A stretch of 64,000 bases of DNA from GWB2-37-7 sp942492835 (GCA_942492835.1 OW818645.1:62001-126000); one strand, 5' to 3'; counted from the first letter of the stretch, positions 31,756 to 41,634 are shown. A program made the numbers and translations. Notes: a model not told the origin generated them from the sequence alone.

Positions 31756-33630
31756 TTAAAGTACGCGTTTGAATTTCTTTTCTAGCTCATATTGACTCAT
31801 AGATATCAATGTAGGTCTGCCATGAGGACAGGTGTATGGTGATTTTGTTTCAGAAAGTCTTCTAATAAGCTCCTGCATTTCCTCATAGCTTATGGCAGCA
31901 CCTGCCTTTATAGAGTTTTTGCAAGCCATATTAATAACAATACCTTCAAGTGGGGATTTAACCTTGTTACTGCCATCCAAAGAGTCAAGTATATCATTGA
32001 AGAAATCTCCGTTACAAGGTTCACCCATGACTATAGGCACTGCTCTTATAGCTATAGTGTTTTCTCCAAACCATTCTATTTCAAAACCAAGCTTTTCAAA
32101 TATATCGAAGCTATCTTTTATAAGAGCTATCTCTTTTGGACTTAGCTCTATAACAATTGGGAGCATCAAAGGCTGTACTACCATATCTCCAGTATCATAT
32201 TTGTCCATTAGATACTCATACATTACTCTTTCGTGGGCAGCGTGCTGATCTATCAAATAAAAGTTAGAAGCATCCTGTGTAAGTATATAAGTATTAAAAA
32301 GCAGTCCAATAACACTTAGTCCACTTATCAAGCTCTTTTTTTGCGCAGGTTGACTGGTGTTGGTTGTATTATTATAGCTTGATTGTGGTACAGTAGGAGC
32401 TTTATCCTCTGTATAAAAGCTTTTATTGCTGTTTGTTGTATTATAACTTTCATTATCCTTGAGAAAGCTATGCTGTTCAAAAGTATCTTCTGTATTGTGA
32501 GGTACACCGCTAGTTCGTGTAAAAGCACTCTTGTAATCAATAGCGTCAGGCATTTCTATAGCAGGTGCAGGAGCTTCATATACTCTTGAAGACGCTACTT
32601 CTTTCGATGTCTGAGGCTCATCAAAGGAGCCATAAACAAGATTACCTCCTGACAGGCAGCTCTTTACGGCAGTATATATAGTATTAAATATTGACCTGTC
32701 ATCAGAAAACTTAATCTCTGCTTTTGAAGGATGTACATTTACATCTATTTTATCTGTTTGTACCTTTAAATTAAGTACCGAAAATGGAAACTTATTATTC
32801 ATAAGCAAACCCTTGTAAGCTTGCTTTACAGCTTCACTCATCATTTTGTTACGGATTATTCTGTTGTTTACAGAGAAAATCATATACGTTGAATTTCCTC
32901 TTGCTATTTCAGGTTTACATATATAACCTTCAATGCTTATAAGTGGATTGCTATAATCCAAGCGTACCATAGACTTTGCAGTATTTTTGCCGTATATGCA
33001 TGTAAGTACAGAAAGAAGATCTCCATTACCTGGGGTATGCAGTACGTTTTTACCGTCTACAATCAATTTGATGGATACAGCAGTGTTTACCATTGCAAGC
33101 TTCTCTACAACGTCTACAACGTGTCCCTGTTCGCTTATATTACTCTTTAAGAACTTCTCCCTTGCAGGAGTATTATAGAAAAGATTTCTGACTGTAATAG
33201 TAGTGCCTATAGGAAAGCCAATAGACTTTCTCTCGATGATATTACCACCCTTTATAAGTATATAGCTTCCCGACGTCTCTGCCTCAGTTTGAGTTTGAAG
33301 CTCTACCTCAGATACAGCAGCAATACTGGCCATAGCTTCTCCCCTAAACCCCATAGTAACTATGCTGAACAAATCCTCTGCATCTACAATTTTGCTAGTA
33401 GCATGTCTTTCAAATACATGATCTAAATCCTCTGACATGATACCGCTTCCATTATCAGAAACACTAATAGAGGTTTTACCTCCATCATTTATCTCTATTG
33501 TAATTGCTTCAGCTCCGGCATCTAAGGAGTTCTCCACCAGCTCTTTAACTATGGAAGCCGGTCTTTCTATAACCTCACCAGCCGCTATTTTATTTATGGT
33601 AGCTTCATCTAACAGCTTTATTTTACCCAT
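31756..33630 (-). CDS. mutL: DNA mismatch repair protein MutL
   Basis: 624 residues from ATG 33630 after ACGGGAGTGCATATT. GHKL ATPase N-terminus: LVENSLDAGAEAITIEINDGG, SVSDNGSGI, TMGFRGEAMASIAAVSEVEL. A linker rich in Ser/Thr/Asn (residues about 340-430) leads to the C-terminal endonuclease/dimerisation domain with DQHAAHERVMYE (the metal-dependent nickase motif of MutL proteins without MutH), ACKNSIKAG and CPHGRPTL. It nicks the daughter strand after MutS finds a mismatch. It lies 20 bases after mutS. Confidence 0.97.
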   Translation of the reverse strand: MGKIKLLDEATINKIAAGEVIERPASIVKELVENSLDAGAEAITIEINDGGKTSISVSDNGSGIMSEDLDHVFERHATSKIVDAEDLFSIVTMGFRGEAMASIAAVSEVELQTQTEAETSGSYILIKGGNIIERKSIGFPIGTTITVRNLFYNTPAREKFLKSNISEQGHVVDVVEKLAMVNTAVSIKLIVDGKNVLHTPGNGDLLSVLTCIYGKNTAKSMVRLDYSNPLISIEGYICKPEIARGNSTYMIFSVNNRIIRNKMMSEAVKQAYKGLLMNNKFPFSVLNLKVQTDKIDVNVHPSKAEIKFSDDRSIFNTIYTAVKSCLSGGNLVYGSFDEPQTSKEVASSRVYEAPAPAIEMPDAIDYKSAFTRTSGVPHNTEDTFEQHSFLKDNESYNTTNSNKSFYTEDKAPTVPQSSYNNTTNTSQPAQKKSLISGLSVIGLLFNTYILTQDASNFYLIDQHAAHERVMYEYLMDKYDTGDMVVQPLMLPIVIELSPKEIALIKDSFDIFEKLGFEIEWFGENTIAIRAVPIVMGEPCNGDFFNDILDSLDGSNKVKSPLEGIVINMACKNSIKAGAAISYEEMQELIRRLSETKSPYTCPHGRPTLISMSQYELEKKFKRVL

Positions 33631-33649
33631 AATATGCACTCCCGTTCAA

Positions 33650-36247
33650 TTATTTTATATCCTTAGCCTTATTATGAAACTCATTTAGCATATTAAATGC
33701 TTGCATTGGTGTTAGATTATTTATGTCAAGTGCCTTTATTTCATCTATTAAAGAAAATTGTCCAAAATTAAATAGGTTTAACTCATTTTGAATAGGCGTA
33801 TGCTTCCTTTTCTTTTCCTTTACATAGAGGTTACTGTGATTATCTTGCTCTGATTTCTCTAGTGCAGAAAGAATTTCTTCTGATCTTTGAAGTATAACCT
33901 CAGGAATTCCTGCCAATCGGGCAACATGTATACCATAGCTTCCGTTGGCTCCACCCCTGATGATTTTACGTAAGAATACTATATCCTTACCCTTTTCCTC
34001 AACAGATATGCAGTAGTTCTTTATACCTTCAATTTTACCTTCTAGCTCAGTCAGTTCATGATAATGAGTTGCAAATAAAGTCTTTGCACCAATATTTTCA
34101 CTGCTTGAAATGTGCTCAACTACTGACCATGCAATACTAAGTCCGTCAAAGGTACTAGTGCCTCTACCTATCTCATCTAAAACTAAAAGGCTTCTACTGG
34201 TTGCATTGTTTATAATATTAGCTAGTTCACTCATTTCTACCATAAAGGTACTTTGTCCAGATGCCAAATCATCAGAAGCTCCTACACGTGTAAATATTCT
34301 ATCTACAACGCCTATAACAGCTTCAGAAGCTGGAACAAAGCTGCCTATCTGAGCCATAAGAGTTATCAAGGCTACCTGTCTCATATATGTAGACTTACCT
34401 GCCATATTTGGACCTGTAATAATAAGCATTCTGCTGTCTTTAGTATCTAAGTCTGTATCATTAGGTACAAATTTTACTGAGTTAGATTGTATTTCTACAA
34501 CAGGGTGTCTGCCATTCTTTATAAGCAATTTGTCCTCTGAATTTACTGTTGGTCTATTATAACTATTTTTTTGAGCTACTTCCGCAAGTGAGCATAGACA
34601 GTCGAGTATAGACAGCTGTGAAGCTGTTTCCTGAATTCTTTTTATATGCTGTGCTATTTGGCTCCTTATATCTATAAAAATTTGATACTCAAGCTCTACA
34701 AGCTTTTCCTCAGCACCAAGTACCATATCCTCAAGCTCTTTTAGCTCAGGGGTTATATATCGCTCAGAGTTAGAAAGAGTTTGCTTTCGTATGAAATAAT
34801 CTGGTACAAGAGCAATGTTAGACTTGGTTACATCTAAAAAATAACCAAAAACCTTGTTGTAACCAACCTTAAGTGATTTTATCCCAGACTTTTCTCTTTC
34901 CTTTTGCTCAAGCTCCGCTATCCACTGTTTTCCGTTAATAGCTCCTTCTTTTAGCTTATCAAGCTCAGGGGTTACTCCCTTTTTTATGAGGTTGCCTTCC
35001 TTTAGTGCGATAGGAGCATCTTCAATTATCGATTTATCTATAAGCTCATATATGTCTTGAAGCGGGTCTATATCTTCATACATATTCTTTAATATTTTGC
35101 TTGTACAATTATTAATCAAATTTTTTATATGAGGTAAATTTATCACAGAGTTTTTGAAGGATATAAGATCTCTAGCATTTGCACTGCCAAGAGCAATTCT
35201 GCTTCCAAGCCTTTCTAAATCATATATTCCCTTTAGATACTCTTTAAGCTCTTCTCTTAATAGAAATTCATTATAAAGCTCTTGTACGCTATCCAGTCTA
35301 CCATTTATCTCTTCTGGGTTTAGAAGCGGCTTTTCTATCCACGTTTTTAGTCTTCTGCCACCCATAGAGGTTGATGTCTTATCAAGAACAGATATTAGCG
35401 CTCCCTTGCGTGTTTTTCCTCTTATTGTCTCCACTAGCTCAAGATTACGTCTTGTATTGACATCAAGCATCATATAGCTGCTAATGCTGTAATGCTTTAT
35501 ATTATTAATATTATTTAATGCTACCTTCTGTATCTCATCAAGGTATAAAAGCACAGCTCCTGTGCTTTTCACCAGCTCTTCATTATCTATACCAAGTCCT
35601 TCAAGAGAAGTTACTCCAAACTGCTTCTTAATCCTTCTATCACAATCAGATAAATCAAAATATGAAGGATACATTTGCACTGCTTCTTTGGGAAGCATAG
35701 CTTCAGCTTGCTCATTATTGCATATTGCTTCTGATGGATTTAACCTATTTATCTCACTTAGAATATTTTGTAACTCCGATGAGTCTGCCTGCGTACAATA
35801 GAATTCTCCTGTTGAAAGATCAACATATGCTATAGCGGTTGTCTTATCAGCGGTATATACTGCCATAAGATAGTTGTTAGACTTTTCATCCAGCATTGTA
35901 CTCTCAATAATAGTACCTGGAGTCACAATCCTTATTACCTCTCTTTTAACTATGCCTTTGGCTAAAGCAGGATCCTCCACTTGCTCACATATAGCAACCT
36001 TATAATTTTTACTTATTAGCTTTGATATATAGTTTTCTGCTGCATGATAAGGAATCCCGCACATAGGAGCTCTCTCAGCCATACCGCAGTCTCTGCCTGT
36101 TAAGGTTATTTCCAGCACCTTAGATGCTATCAAAGCATCTTCAAAAAACATCTCATAGAAATCACCAAGTCTAAAGAAAATAATTTTATCCTTATGCTTC
36201 TCTTTTATCTCCATGTATTGCTGCATCATTGGTGTCAATTCAGCCAT
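33650..36247 (-). CDS. mutS: DNA mismatch recognition protein MutS
   Basis: 865 residues with start ATG after GGGGTGAGTATAT. Mismatch-binding domain with the Phe-x-Glu motif in FFRLGDFYEMFFEDA. Core and lever domains follow, then the ABC-type ATPase: MLIITGPNMAGKSTYMRQ (Walker A), STFMVEMSELANII (signature), LLVLDEIGRGTSTFDGLSIAW (Walker B) and TLFATHYHEL. Near the end, TPIQNELNLFNFGQ resembles a beta-clamp-binding motif. It is the first step of mismatch repair and is co-transcribed with mutL. Confidence 0.98.
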   Translation of the reverse strand: MAELTPMMQQYMEIKEKHKDKIIFFRLGDFYEMFFEDALIASKVLEITLTGRDCGMAERAPMCGIPYHAAENYISKLISKNYKVAICEQVEDPALAKGIVKREVIRIVTPGTIIESTMLDEKSNNYLMAVYTADKTTAIAYVDLSTGEFYCTQADSSELQNILSEINRLNPSEAICNNEQAEAMLPKEAVQMYPSYFDLSDCDRRIKKQFGVTSLEGLGIDNEELVKSTGAVLLYLDEIQKVALNNINNIKHYSISSYMMLDVNTRRNLELVETIRGKTRKGALISVLDKTSTSMGGRRLKTWIEKPLLNPEEINGRLDSVQELYNEFLLREELKEYLKGIYDLERLGSRIALGSANARDLISFKNSVINLPHIKNLINNCTSKILKNMYEDIDPLQDIYELIDKSIIEDAPIALKEGNLIKKGVTPELDKLKEGAINGKQWIAELEQKEREKSGIKSLKVGYNKVFGYFLDVTKSNIALVPDYFIRKQTLSNSERYITPELKELEDMVLGAEEKLVELEYQIFIDIRSQIAQHIKRIQETASQLSILDCLCSLAEVAQKNSYNRPTVNSEDKLLIKNGRHPVVEIQSNSVKFVPNDTDLDTKDSRMLIITGPNMAGKSTYMRQVALITLMAQIGSFVPASEAVIGVVDRIFTRVGASDDLASGQSTFMVEMSELANIINNATSRSLLVLDEIGRGTSTFDGLSIAWSVVEHISSSENIGAKTLFATHYHELTELEGKIEGIKNYCISVEEKGKDIVFLRKIIRGGANGSYGIHVARLAGIPEVILQRSEEILSALEKSEQDNHSNLYVKEKKRKHTPIQNELNLFNFGQFSLIDEIKALDINNLTPMQAFNMLNEFHNKAKDIK

Positions 36248-36271
36248 ATATACTCACCCCAATTTACTAGT

Positions 36272-37699
36272 CTATTGCATTTCTCCATTTAAAAACCAAG
36301 AAAACACTTCAGTTATTTTTACATTTACAAGCTGTCCAATCATATCTCCCTCACCGCTAAAGTTGACCACCTTACCTGTACGACTTCTGCCTGTGAGCTT
36401 TGTAGGATCATTCTTGCTAAGTCCTTCTACCAGTACCTCTACAACACTATTTAAGTATTTATCATTTATGCTTTTGCTTATGTTGTTTTGAACCTCTACT
36501 AGCTTCTCAAAATTTACATGTTTGTGTTCTTCTGGCACTTGATTTTCCATATTTGCAGCAGGAGTACCTACACGTTTAGAATAAATGAACATGAAGGCTT
36601 GATCAAACTCAACCTGACGCATTACCTCAAGAGTCTCTTCAAAGTCCTCATCAGTTTCACCAGGGAAGCCTACAATTACATCAGTGCTTAAGGCTATACC
36701 TGGAATTGCTTTTTTAACCTTCTGTATTTTTTCAAGATATCCCTCTTTTGTATACTTTCTGTTCATTGCTTTTAGAATATTGTTACTTCCTGATTGGAAG
36801 GGTAAATGCAATTGCTCACAAACCTTTTTGCAATCTCTCATGGTTTCTATAAGTTTATCGGAAATATCCTTTGGATGAGAAGTCATAAATTTTATTCTTT
36901 CTATGCCCTCTATATCATTTACCATTCTTATAAGGTCAGCAAAGTCTAAGCTAAGCTCTAAATCCTTACCGTAAGAGTTTACATTCTGTCCAAGGAGCGT
37001 TATCTCCTTACAGCCATCAATAGCTAATTGTTTAATCTCATTTATGATATTCTCTGGCTTACGACTTCTTTCTCTTCCTCTAACATGCGGAACAATGCAA
37101 TACGAGCAGAAGTTGTTACAGCCATACATTATAGTTACCCAAGCTTTGAACTTGTCTTCTCTTCTAACGGGCATATCTTCAACTATTATACCCTCGGTAT
37201 TCATTATATCAATTAATGTATATTTTTCATTCATAGAACGCTCTAAAAGCTCTGGAAACTTGTATAAATTGTGAGTTCCAAAAACCAAATCTACATGCTT
37301 GTATTTCTTTTTGATTGTGCTTACTGCATGTTCTTGCTCCATCATACAGCCACAAACACATAGAAGAATGTTTGGATTATCCTCCTTTAATTTTTTAAAG
37401 GCTCCAATATTACCATACAGCTTAAGTTCTGCGTTTTCTCTTACACAGCAGGTATTCAAAATAATAACCTCTGCTTCTTCTCTATTCTCAGTCTTTAGAT
37501 ATCCCATTTCATCCAGCATACCCATAAGCTTTTCTGAGTCAGATACATTCTGTTGACAACCAAGGGTTATAACAAAATAATGCTTATACTTTCCTGATTT
37601 TTGATAATCTATGCTGTTATTCTCCTTTAATCGGACCATAATTTTCTTTTGTCTTTGTATTTCACTTAAATCTATTTGTACATCTTTTCTCTCACTCAT
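36272..37699 (-). CDS. miaB: tRNA-2-methylthio-N6-dimethylallyladenosine synthase MiaB
   Basis: 475 residues with ATG start after CGCGAGGTAAAAA. N-terminal methylthiotransferase domain with its three cysteines (TLGCQQNVSDSEKL, NTCCVRE, CVCGCMMEQE). Radical SAM centre: GCNNFCSYCIVPHVRGRERSR. C-terminal TRAM domain: VEVLVEGLSKNDPTKLTGRSRTGKVVNF. It adds the methylthio group to i6A37, the product of MiaA. A clostridial-type N-terminal extension of about 35 residues precedes the family core. First gene of the mutS-mutL run, with a 24-base gap to mutS. Confidence 0.97.
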   Translation of the reverse strand: MSERKDVQIDLSEIQRQKKIMVRLKENNSIDYQKSGKYKHYFVITLGCQQNVSDSEKLMGMLDEMGYLKTENREEAEVIILNTCCVRENAELKLYGNIGAFKKLKEDNPNILLCVCGCMMEQEHAVSTIKKKYKHVDLVFGTHNLYKFPELLERSMNEKYTLIDIMNTEGIIVEDMPVRREDKFKAWVTIMYGCNNFCSYCIVPHVRGRERSRKPENIINEIKQLAIDGCKEITLLGQNVNSYGKDLELSLDFADLIRMVNDIEGIERIKFMTSHPKDISDKLIETMRDCKKVCEQLHLPFQSGSNNILKAMNRKYTKEGYLEKIQKVKKAIPGIALSTDVIVGFPGETDEDFEETLEVMRQVEFDQAFMFIYSKRVGTPAANMENQVPEEHKHVNFEKLVEVQNNISKSINDKYLNSVVEVLVEGLSKNDPTKLTGRSRTGKVVNFSGEGDMIGQLVNVKITEVFSWFLNGEMQ

Positions 37700-38122
37700 T
37701 TTTTACCTCGCGATTAGTATTTCATTATGTGTCATAATACTACAATATTATAACATAATTAGGCAAAAACTTAAAATTGCTTTGCCTAATTTGATATATA
37801 TTGATACACATATAATATTTCCTTTGTATTTGTTGTTTAGACATGACGATCCAACTATAACAAAATGTAATCACAAAACAATTAACCATCAAAAGCAGTC
37901 TTATTATTACTATTAATGTATATCAAGCCTAAGTATTAATTGCATTAACATATTTATTAATTAAGCTCTTAAGATGTTATTAGTCGTGTCATTCTCTATA
38001 GTATAATTGAAAAATATAAAGCTACCGCTTGTAGGATAACCATGAACATATCCAGATAAAAACTAAGCTGACATCATTCAAAAGAAGATGTCAGCTTAAA
38101 TAATTTTATAAATTTTATAATA
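37700..38122. other. Gene-free region between miaB and the radical-SAM unit
   Basis: 423 bases. Two hairpins can be seen: AATTAGGCAAA (37757-37767) with TTTGCCTAATT (37781-37791), and the terminator at 38065-38097. No gene recognised. The miaB promoter should lie in its left part. Confidence 0.6.
38065..38097 (-). terminator. Terminator of the radical-SAM unit
   Basis: AAGCTGACATC (38065-38075) pairs with GATGTCAGCTT (38087-38097). On the minus strand it is followed by AGTTTTTATC. It lies 26 bases beyond the stop of the last gene. Confidence 0.82.
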
Positions 38123-40060
38123 TTATGATTTTTTCCCCTGATTCTTAATCTGTCTAAAATTTCCTCTTCTGAAATTCAACGACGGTTCCTCTGTTTCTTG
38201 TGATAATGCCAGTCCAAGATATTTACCGCATTCTTTTAGAGCGAGTCCATCTTTTACAAATCTGTTCAGCGTATTTTCTATATACTCTGATGATAATTGT
38301 ATATTATAAATTTCATGCAACGAAGTGTTAATATAATTTATATGTATAGGATCATTAATTATCATATAAAGCTTTGCTTCATCAGGATTAAGTTCATAAA
38401 CACTCAAATTGCCATTTCGCGTATCTTTTATAACGATTCTCCCGTCTTTGTGACACTGAAAAAACAATTGCGGTAGTTCGGATTCTTCACGCCATATTCT
38501 TATCCATTCTAATACAGCTTTTATCACAGCTTCATACGCTTCATCGTTAAGTGTGTCCTTCCAATCTGCATCAAAATAATATGCAACACGTGAAATATCA
38601 ATTATATCTGAAGGGTATAATCCCTGATACCATAACTGGGGTCTTAGATTTTCTATCCATTTACCTACTTCTGTAAAATAGGGACTAAATCTATGACACT
38701 CAATTTTTGGTGAACCACCATAAGGAGGTCTTAGATGCAAAAGCTTTGGAAATAGTTCTAATTGCTGTATATAATCTTCCTCTTTTTCACCAGGTATTCG
38801 TATAAGATTATTCCAATATACAGTAATTCCATATTCACGACAGCATTTCATATAAAATACATTTTGAAGTACAGATACACCTTTTCCCATTAGCTTTAAA
38901 AGATGCGCTGAAAGACTCTCAATTCCAGGTTGAACATAACAAATTCCTGCATCTGCCAACTGTTTGATTTGTTGACGGCTCATATTAGGTTTAACACTAT
39001 AATATATTTTTGCATTGTTTTCTAAAGGTTCTTCTTTAAGCCTTGGCAGTAAAGTTTCAAAATAACTCATTGATAAATTGTTGTCAGCAGATTGGTAATT
39101 TACCGCAGGATATTTTTTTGCATACTCTGACAACGTATTATATGTGCTTTCTGCCGTTTTTAGGCGGTATTCTAGTCCCAGACCATTTAGACCACAAAAT
39201 TTACAATGGTTTTTTTCACCCCACCAACAGCCTCTAGAGCTTTCAAAGGGAAGTATTACTCTTTGTAAATAGCTTTCATCATTTAATATGCCTATTCTTT
39301 TTGCACCTTCAAAAAAATCACTAAAGTCAGGTATGGGAAGCTTATCAAGTACTTCTGAACTTATGGGTTTATTAGGCTTACAAGCTACAACGTTCCGGTC
39401 TTTATCCCTATATAGTATGCCCTGTAAGCCTATAGGTTCCTCACCTTGATATAGTGCCTTAAAAAGGTCTACCATTACATCATCTGCTTCACCTGTTGAA
39501 ATAGCATCAATCCAAGGGATTTTTTTTATTAATTCTTCTCCCATTTCACCATGAAAGCAAGCTCCCCCATAAACAACCTTTACATGAGGGTATCTTTCTT
39601 TTATTAGCCTTCCAAGTGCTAGAGAGGATATTGTCTGAAAAAAGCTACATGTAAATCCTACTACATGTAATTCCCCTGCTTTAAGCAGAGAGTCTAGGCA
39701 ATATTCTAAGAAAGCAGGCACCACTTCTCTACGAATTTTTTTCAGCCATTCCTGCTTGTTTTGAACCTTTAGTATATTTGCCAATTCAGTTTTGCTTGCT
39801 TCTATAAAAGTTTCTTCGGAAGGTCCAAAAGGTTCTCTCCATGCTTCCTTTGCAAAGAGCCATTCTCCTATTTGAGTCTCTATACCCTTAAAAAAAGCTA
39901 TAGTCTCATACTCCCCGATGCCTATCATTCGAGCGAAGTCAAAATTAAAATTAAATACTTTACACGGCATTTCTGCCCGCTCTAATTGTACTTTAATAAG
40001 AGCGGGAGCAATTGCCGGGTGGGTCAATGAGCCAAAGGGCATATTGACTATATGAATCAT
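38123..40060 (-). CDS. B12-binding radical-SAM RiPP maturase (RiPP maturation radical SAM protein 1 type)
   Basis: 645 residues with start ATG after CTAAGGAGGAAAAAAT. The N-terminal cobalamin-binding-like region covers residues about 1-215 (MIHIVNMPFGSLTHPAIAPA; LHVVGFTCSFFQTISSLALG; VVYGGACFHGEMGEEL; STGEADDVM). The radical SAM centre is SRGCWWGEKNHCKFCGLNG, giving C278-x7-C286-x2-C289, the hallmark of the 'RiPP maturation radical SAM protein 1' family instead of the standard CxxxCxxC. These enzymes are thought to carry out C-methylation or related changes on peptides. It is the last gene of the unit, 12 bases after the cysteine-repeat protein gene, so expression of the two is coupled. Substrate assignment is inference from position. 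Confidence 0.88.
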   Translation of the reverse strand: MIHIVNMPFGSLTHPAIAPALIKVQLERAEMPCKVFNFNFDFARMIGIGEYETIAFFKGIETQIGEWLFAKEAWREPFGPSEETFIEASKTELANILKVQNKQEWLKKIRREVVPAFLEYCLDSLLKAGELHVVGFTCSFFQTISSLALGRLIKERYPHVKVVYGGACFHGEMGEELIKKIPWIDAISTGEADDVMVDLFKALYQGEEPIGLQGILYRDKDRNVVACKPNKPISSEVLDKLPIPDFSDFFEGAKRIGILNDESYLQRVILPFESSRGCWWGEKNHCKFCGLNGLGLEYRLKTAESTYNTLSEYAKKYPAVNYQSADNNLSMSYFETLLPRLKEEPLENNAKIYYSVKPNMSRQQIKQLADAGICYVQPGIESLSAHLLKLMGKGVSVLQNVFYMKCCREYGITVYWNNLIRIPGEKEEDYIQQLELFPKLLHLRPPYGGSPKIECHRFSPYFTEVGKWIENLRPQLWYQGLYPSDIIDISRVAYYFDADWKDTLNDEAYEAVIKAVLEWIRIWREESELPQLFFQCHKDGRIVIKDTRNGNLSVYELNPDEAKLYMIINDPIHINYINTSLHEIYNIQLSSEYIENTLNRFVKDGLALKECGKYLGLALSQETEEPSLNFRRGNFRQIKNQGKKS

Positions 40061-40072
40061 ATTTTTTCCTCC

Positions 40073-41500
40073 TTAGATCCCTGGAATTATAGGAATTAAG
40101 TCAATGCCACAAGCATCAACACCACAAGCATCAGCAGGACATAGATTAATACCGCAGACATTGGCTCCACAAACATCCGCACCACATAAACCAATTCCTC
40201 CTGCATAACCTCCACAGGCATCAGCACCGCATACAGCCTCTCCGCAAGCCGCTCCTCCACAAGCTTGTCCTCCACATATATCTCCAGCACAAGCAGCAGC
40301 TACACAGGCATCAGCCGCGCAAGCAGCTACGCCACAAATAACCAATGCATATGCAGCTACACCACATACCGTATCTCCACCGACTGCAGTTCCACATGCT
40401 GCTGCTCCACAAATTGCAGCTCCGCATACTGCTGATGAACATTCATCTGCTCCGCAAATATTTGATGATAAGTCTTCTGGTGTAACAGTTTTGACATCAA
40501 CTGGTAAAGCCGAAACAGTCCATTTTTCCCAATCGTCTAATTTATCTACGCCTGCATATACTCGTCCATTTGGCTCGCCAGATAAATATTTTTTGTGGAA
40601 AGTAAATAGAGATATTGTATCACCAATACAGAAAAAGCTTTCACTTTGTGTATCTCCAGAACGAAGCAAAGTAAATTTTTCCCAATCATTTAATTTATCT
40701 ACGGTTGCATATACTGCTCCTTGCGATTCGGCAGTAATATATTTATTATCACAGGATTTTAATGATATTATATCTCCAAAGGATACAAAAATATCATTTT
40801 TCGTATTACCTGAACGTACTATTTCAAATTTTGCCGAATCGTCAATTGTATCTGTATATGCTTTTAAACCGTCACCTGATTTTGCTGTCATATATTTACC
40901 ATGATATGATTTTAATGATATTTTATCACCGAATTTTAATGCAGTATCAGGTATATCAACTCCTGCCACAGACACTAATATTCCTGAGGTTATGTCATTG
41001 AAGTCATCACCTACATATGCTGTATCTTCAATAAATGTTTTCATACGACCATTAAAATCTTTATGTTCAAACAATGTAACCATTAGTCCTAAAGGGATTT
41101 TTATAGAGCTTAATTTATCATTTCCGATATCTAATTTTTTCATGTTATAGCTGCCTAATGGAAGTGTTTGAGATTTACCTTCATAATTAGCATCCTTAAA
41201 TATTTTTACAGCAAGTTCAACAACAATACTTGAAGTTTTATCATTAAAATCTTTCCCTATATATGTAGTATCCTCTGTTAATAATTTTGTTTTTCCTTCA
41301 AAATCTGCATGTTCATAAACTGTAACTATTACACCTGTAGGAATTTTGATAGAGCTTATGATATCGTTCCCAATTGATAACTGATCCATATTATAGCGAC
41401 CTACAGGAAGTTCTTGAGAACGTCCACCATAATCCTTATGCTCATATACCGTAACCTTGTAAATAGTATCTGGACTTTGTGATTGTACAATAAATTTCAT
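40073..41500 (-). CDS. Beta-gamma-crystallin / beta-trefoil / cysteine-pentapeptide repeat protein, candidate radical-SAM substrate
   Basis: 475 residues with start ATG after AAAAGGAGGCATATATAA. No signal peptide. Residues about 14-178 hold four Greek-key motifs (YEHKDYGG, YEHADFEG, FKDANYEG, FEHKDFNG). Each has a crystallin calcium motif (NDIISS, NDKTSS, NDKLSS, NDITSG), so there are two beta-gamma-crystallin domains. Residues about 189-330 are three repeats (FGDKISLKSYHGKYMTA; FGDIISLKSCDNKYITA; IGDTISLFTFHKKYLSG), forming one fascin-like beta-trefoil. Residues 349-468 are a C-G-A-x-[AVIL] pentapeptide array: 24 positions, 21 Cys, with Gly374, Tyr384 and Gly434 as the only exceptions and no register shift. 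The tail also fits the A-[DN]-L-x-G pentapeptide-repeat pattern. It sits between two radical-SAM genes. Function unknown; substrate role is inferred. Confidence 0.85.
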   Translation of the reverse strand: MKFIVQSQSPDTIYKVTVYEHKDYGGRSQELPVGRYNMDQLSIGNDIISSIKIPTGVIVTVYEHADFEGKTKLLTEDTTYIGKDFNDKTSSIVVELAVKIFKDANYEGKSQTLPLGSYNMKKLDIGNDKLSSIKIPLGLMVTLFEHKDFNGRMKTFIEDTAYVGDDFNDITSGILVSVAGVDIPDTALKFGDKISLKSYHGKYMTAKSGDGLKAYTDTIDDSAKFEIVRSGNTKNDIFVSFGDIISLKSCDNKYITAESQGAVYATVDKLNDWEKFTLLRSGDTQSESFFCIGDTISLFTFHKKYLSGEPNGRVYAGVDKLDDWEKWTVSALPVDVKTVTPEDLSSNICGADECSSAVCGAAICGAAACGTAVGGDTVCGVAAYALVICGVAACAADACVAAACAGDICGGQACGGAACGEAVCGADACGGYAGGIGLCGADVCGANVCGINLCPADACGVDACGIDLIPIIPGI

Positions 41501-41544
41501 TTATATATGCCTCCTTTTAATGTAGTTGTAAGCATTGATTTTCT

Positions 41545-41586
41545 CTAATATTTACAACTCGTAATTTTGGTCTTGATTCTATACAT
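41545..41586 (-). CDS. Possible 13-residue peptide between the SPASM gene and the repeat protein gene
   Basis: ATG 41586 follows ATAAAGGAGAATTA, a ribosome site as good as those of its neighbours. It encodes MYRIKTKITSCKY and stops. It lies in the 134-base gap between the SPASM radical-SAM gene and the cysteine-repeat gene, on the same strand. It could be a tiny peptide substrate, a leader peptide for translational coupling, or the decayed start of a former precursor gene. Too short to judge by coding statistics. Confidence 0.3.
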   Translation of the reverse strand: MYRIKTKITSCKY

Positions 41587-41634
41587 TAATTCTCCTTTAT
41601 GGGAATTAAATTCATATATTGTTTTTCAATACTG

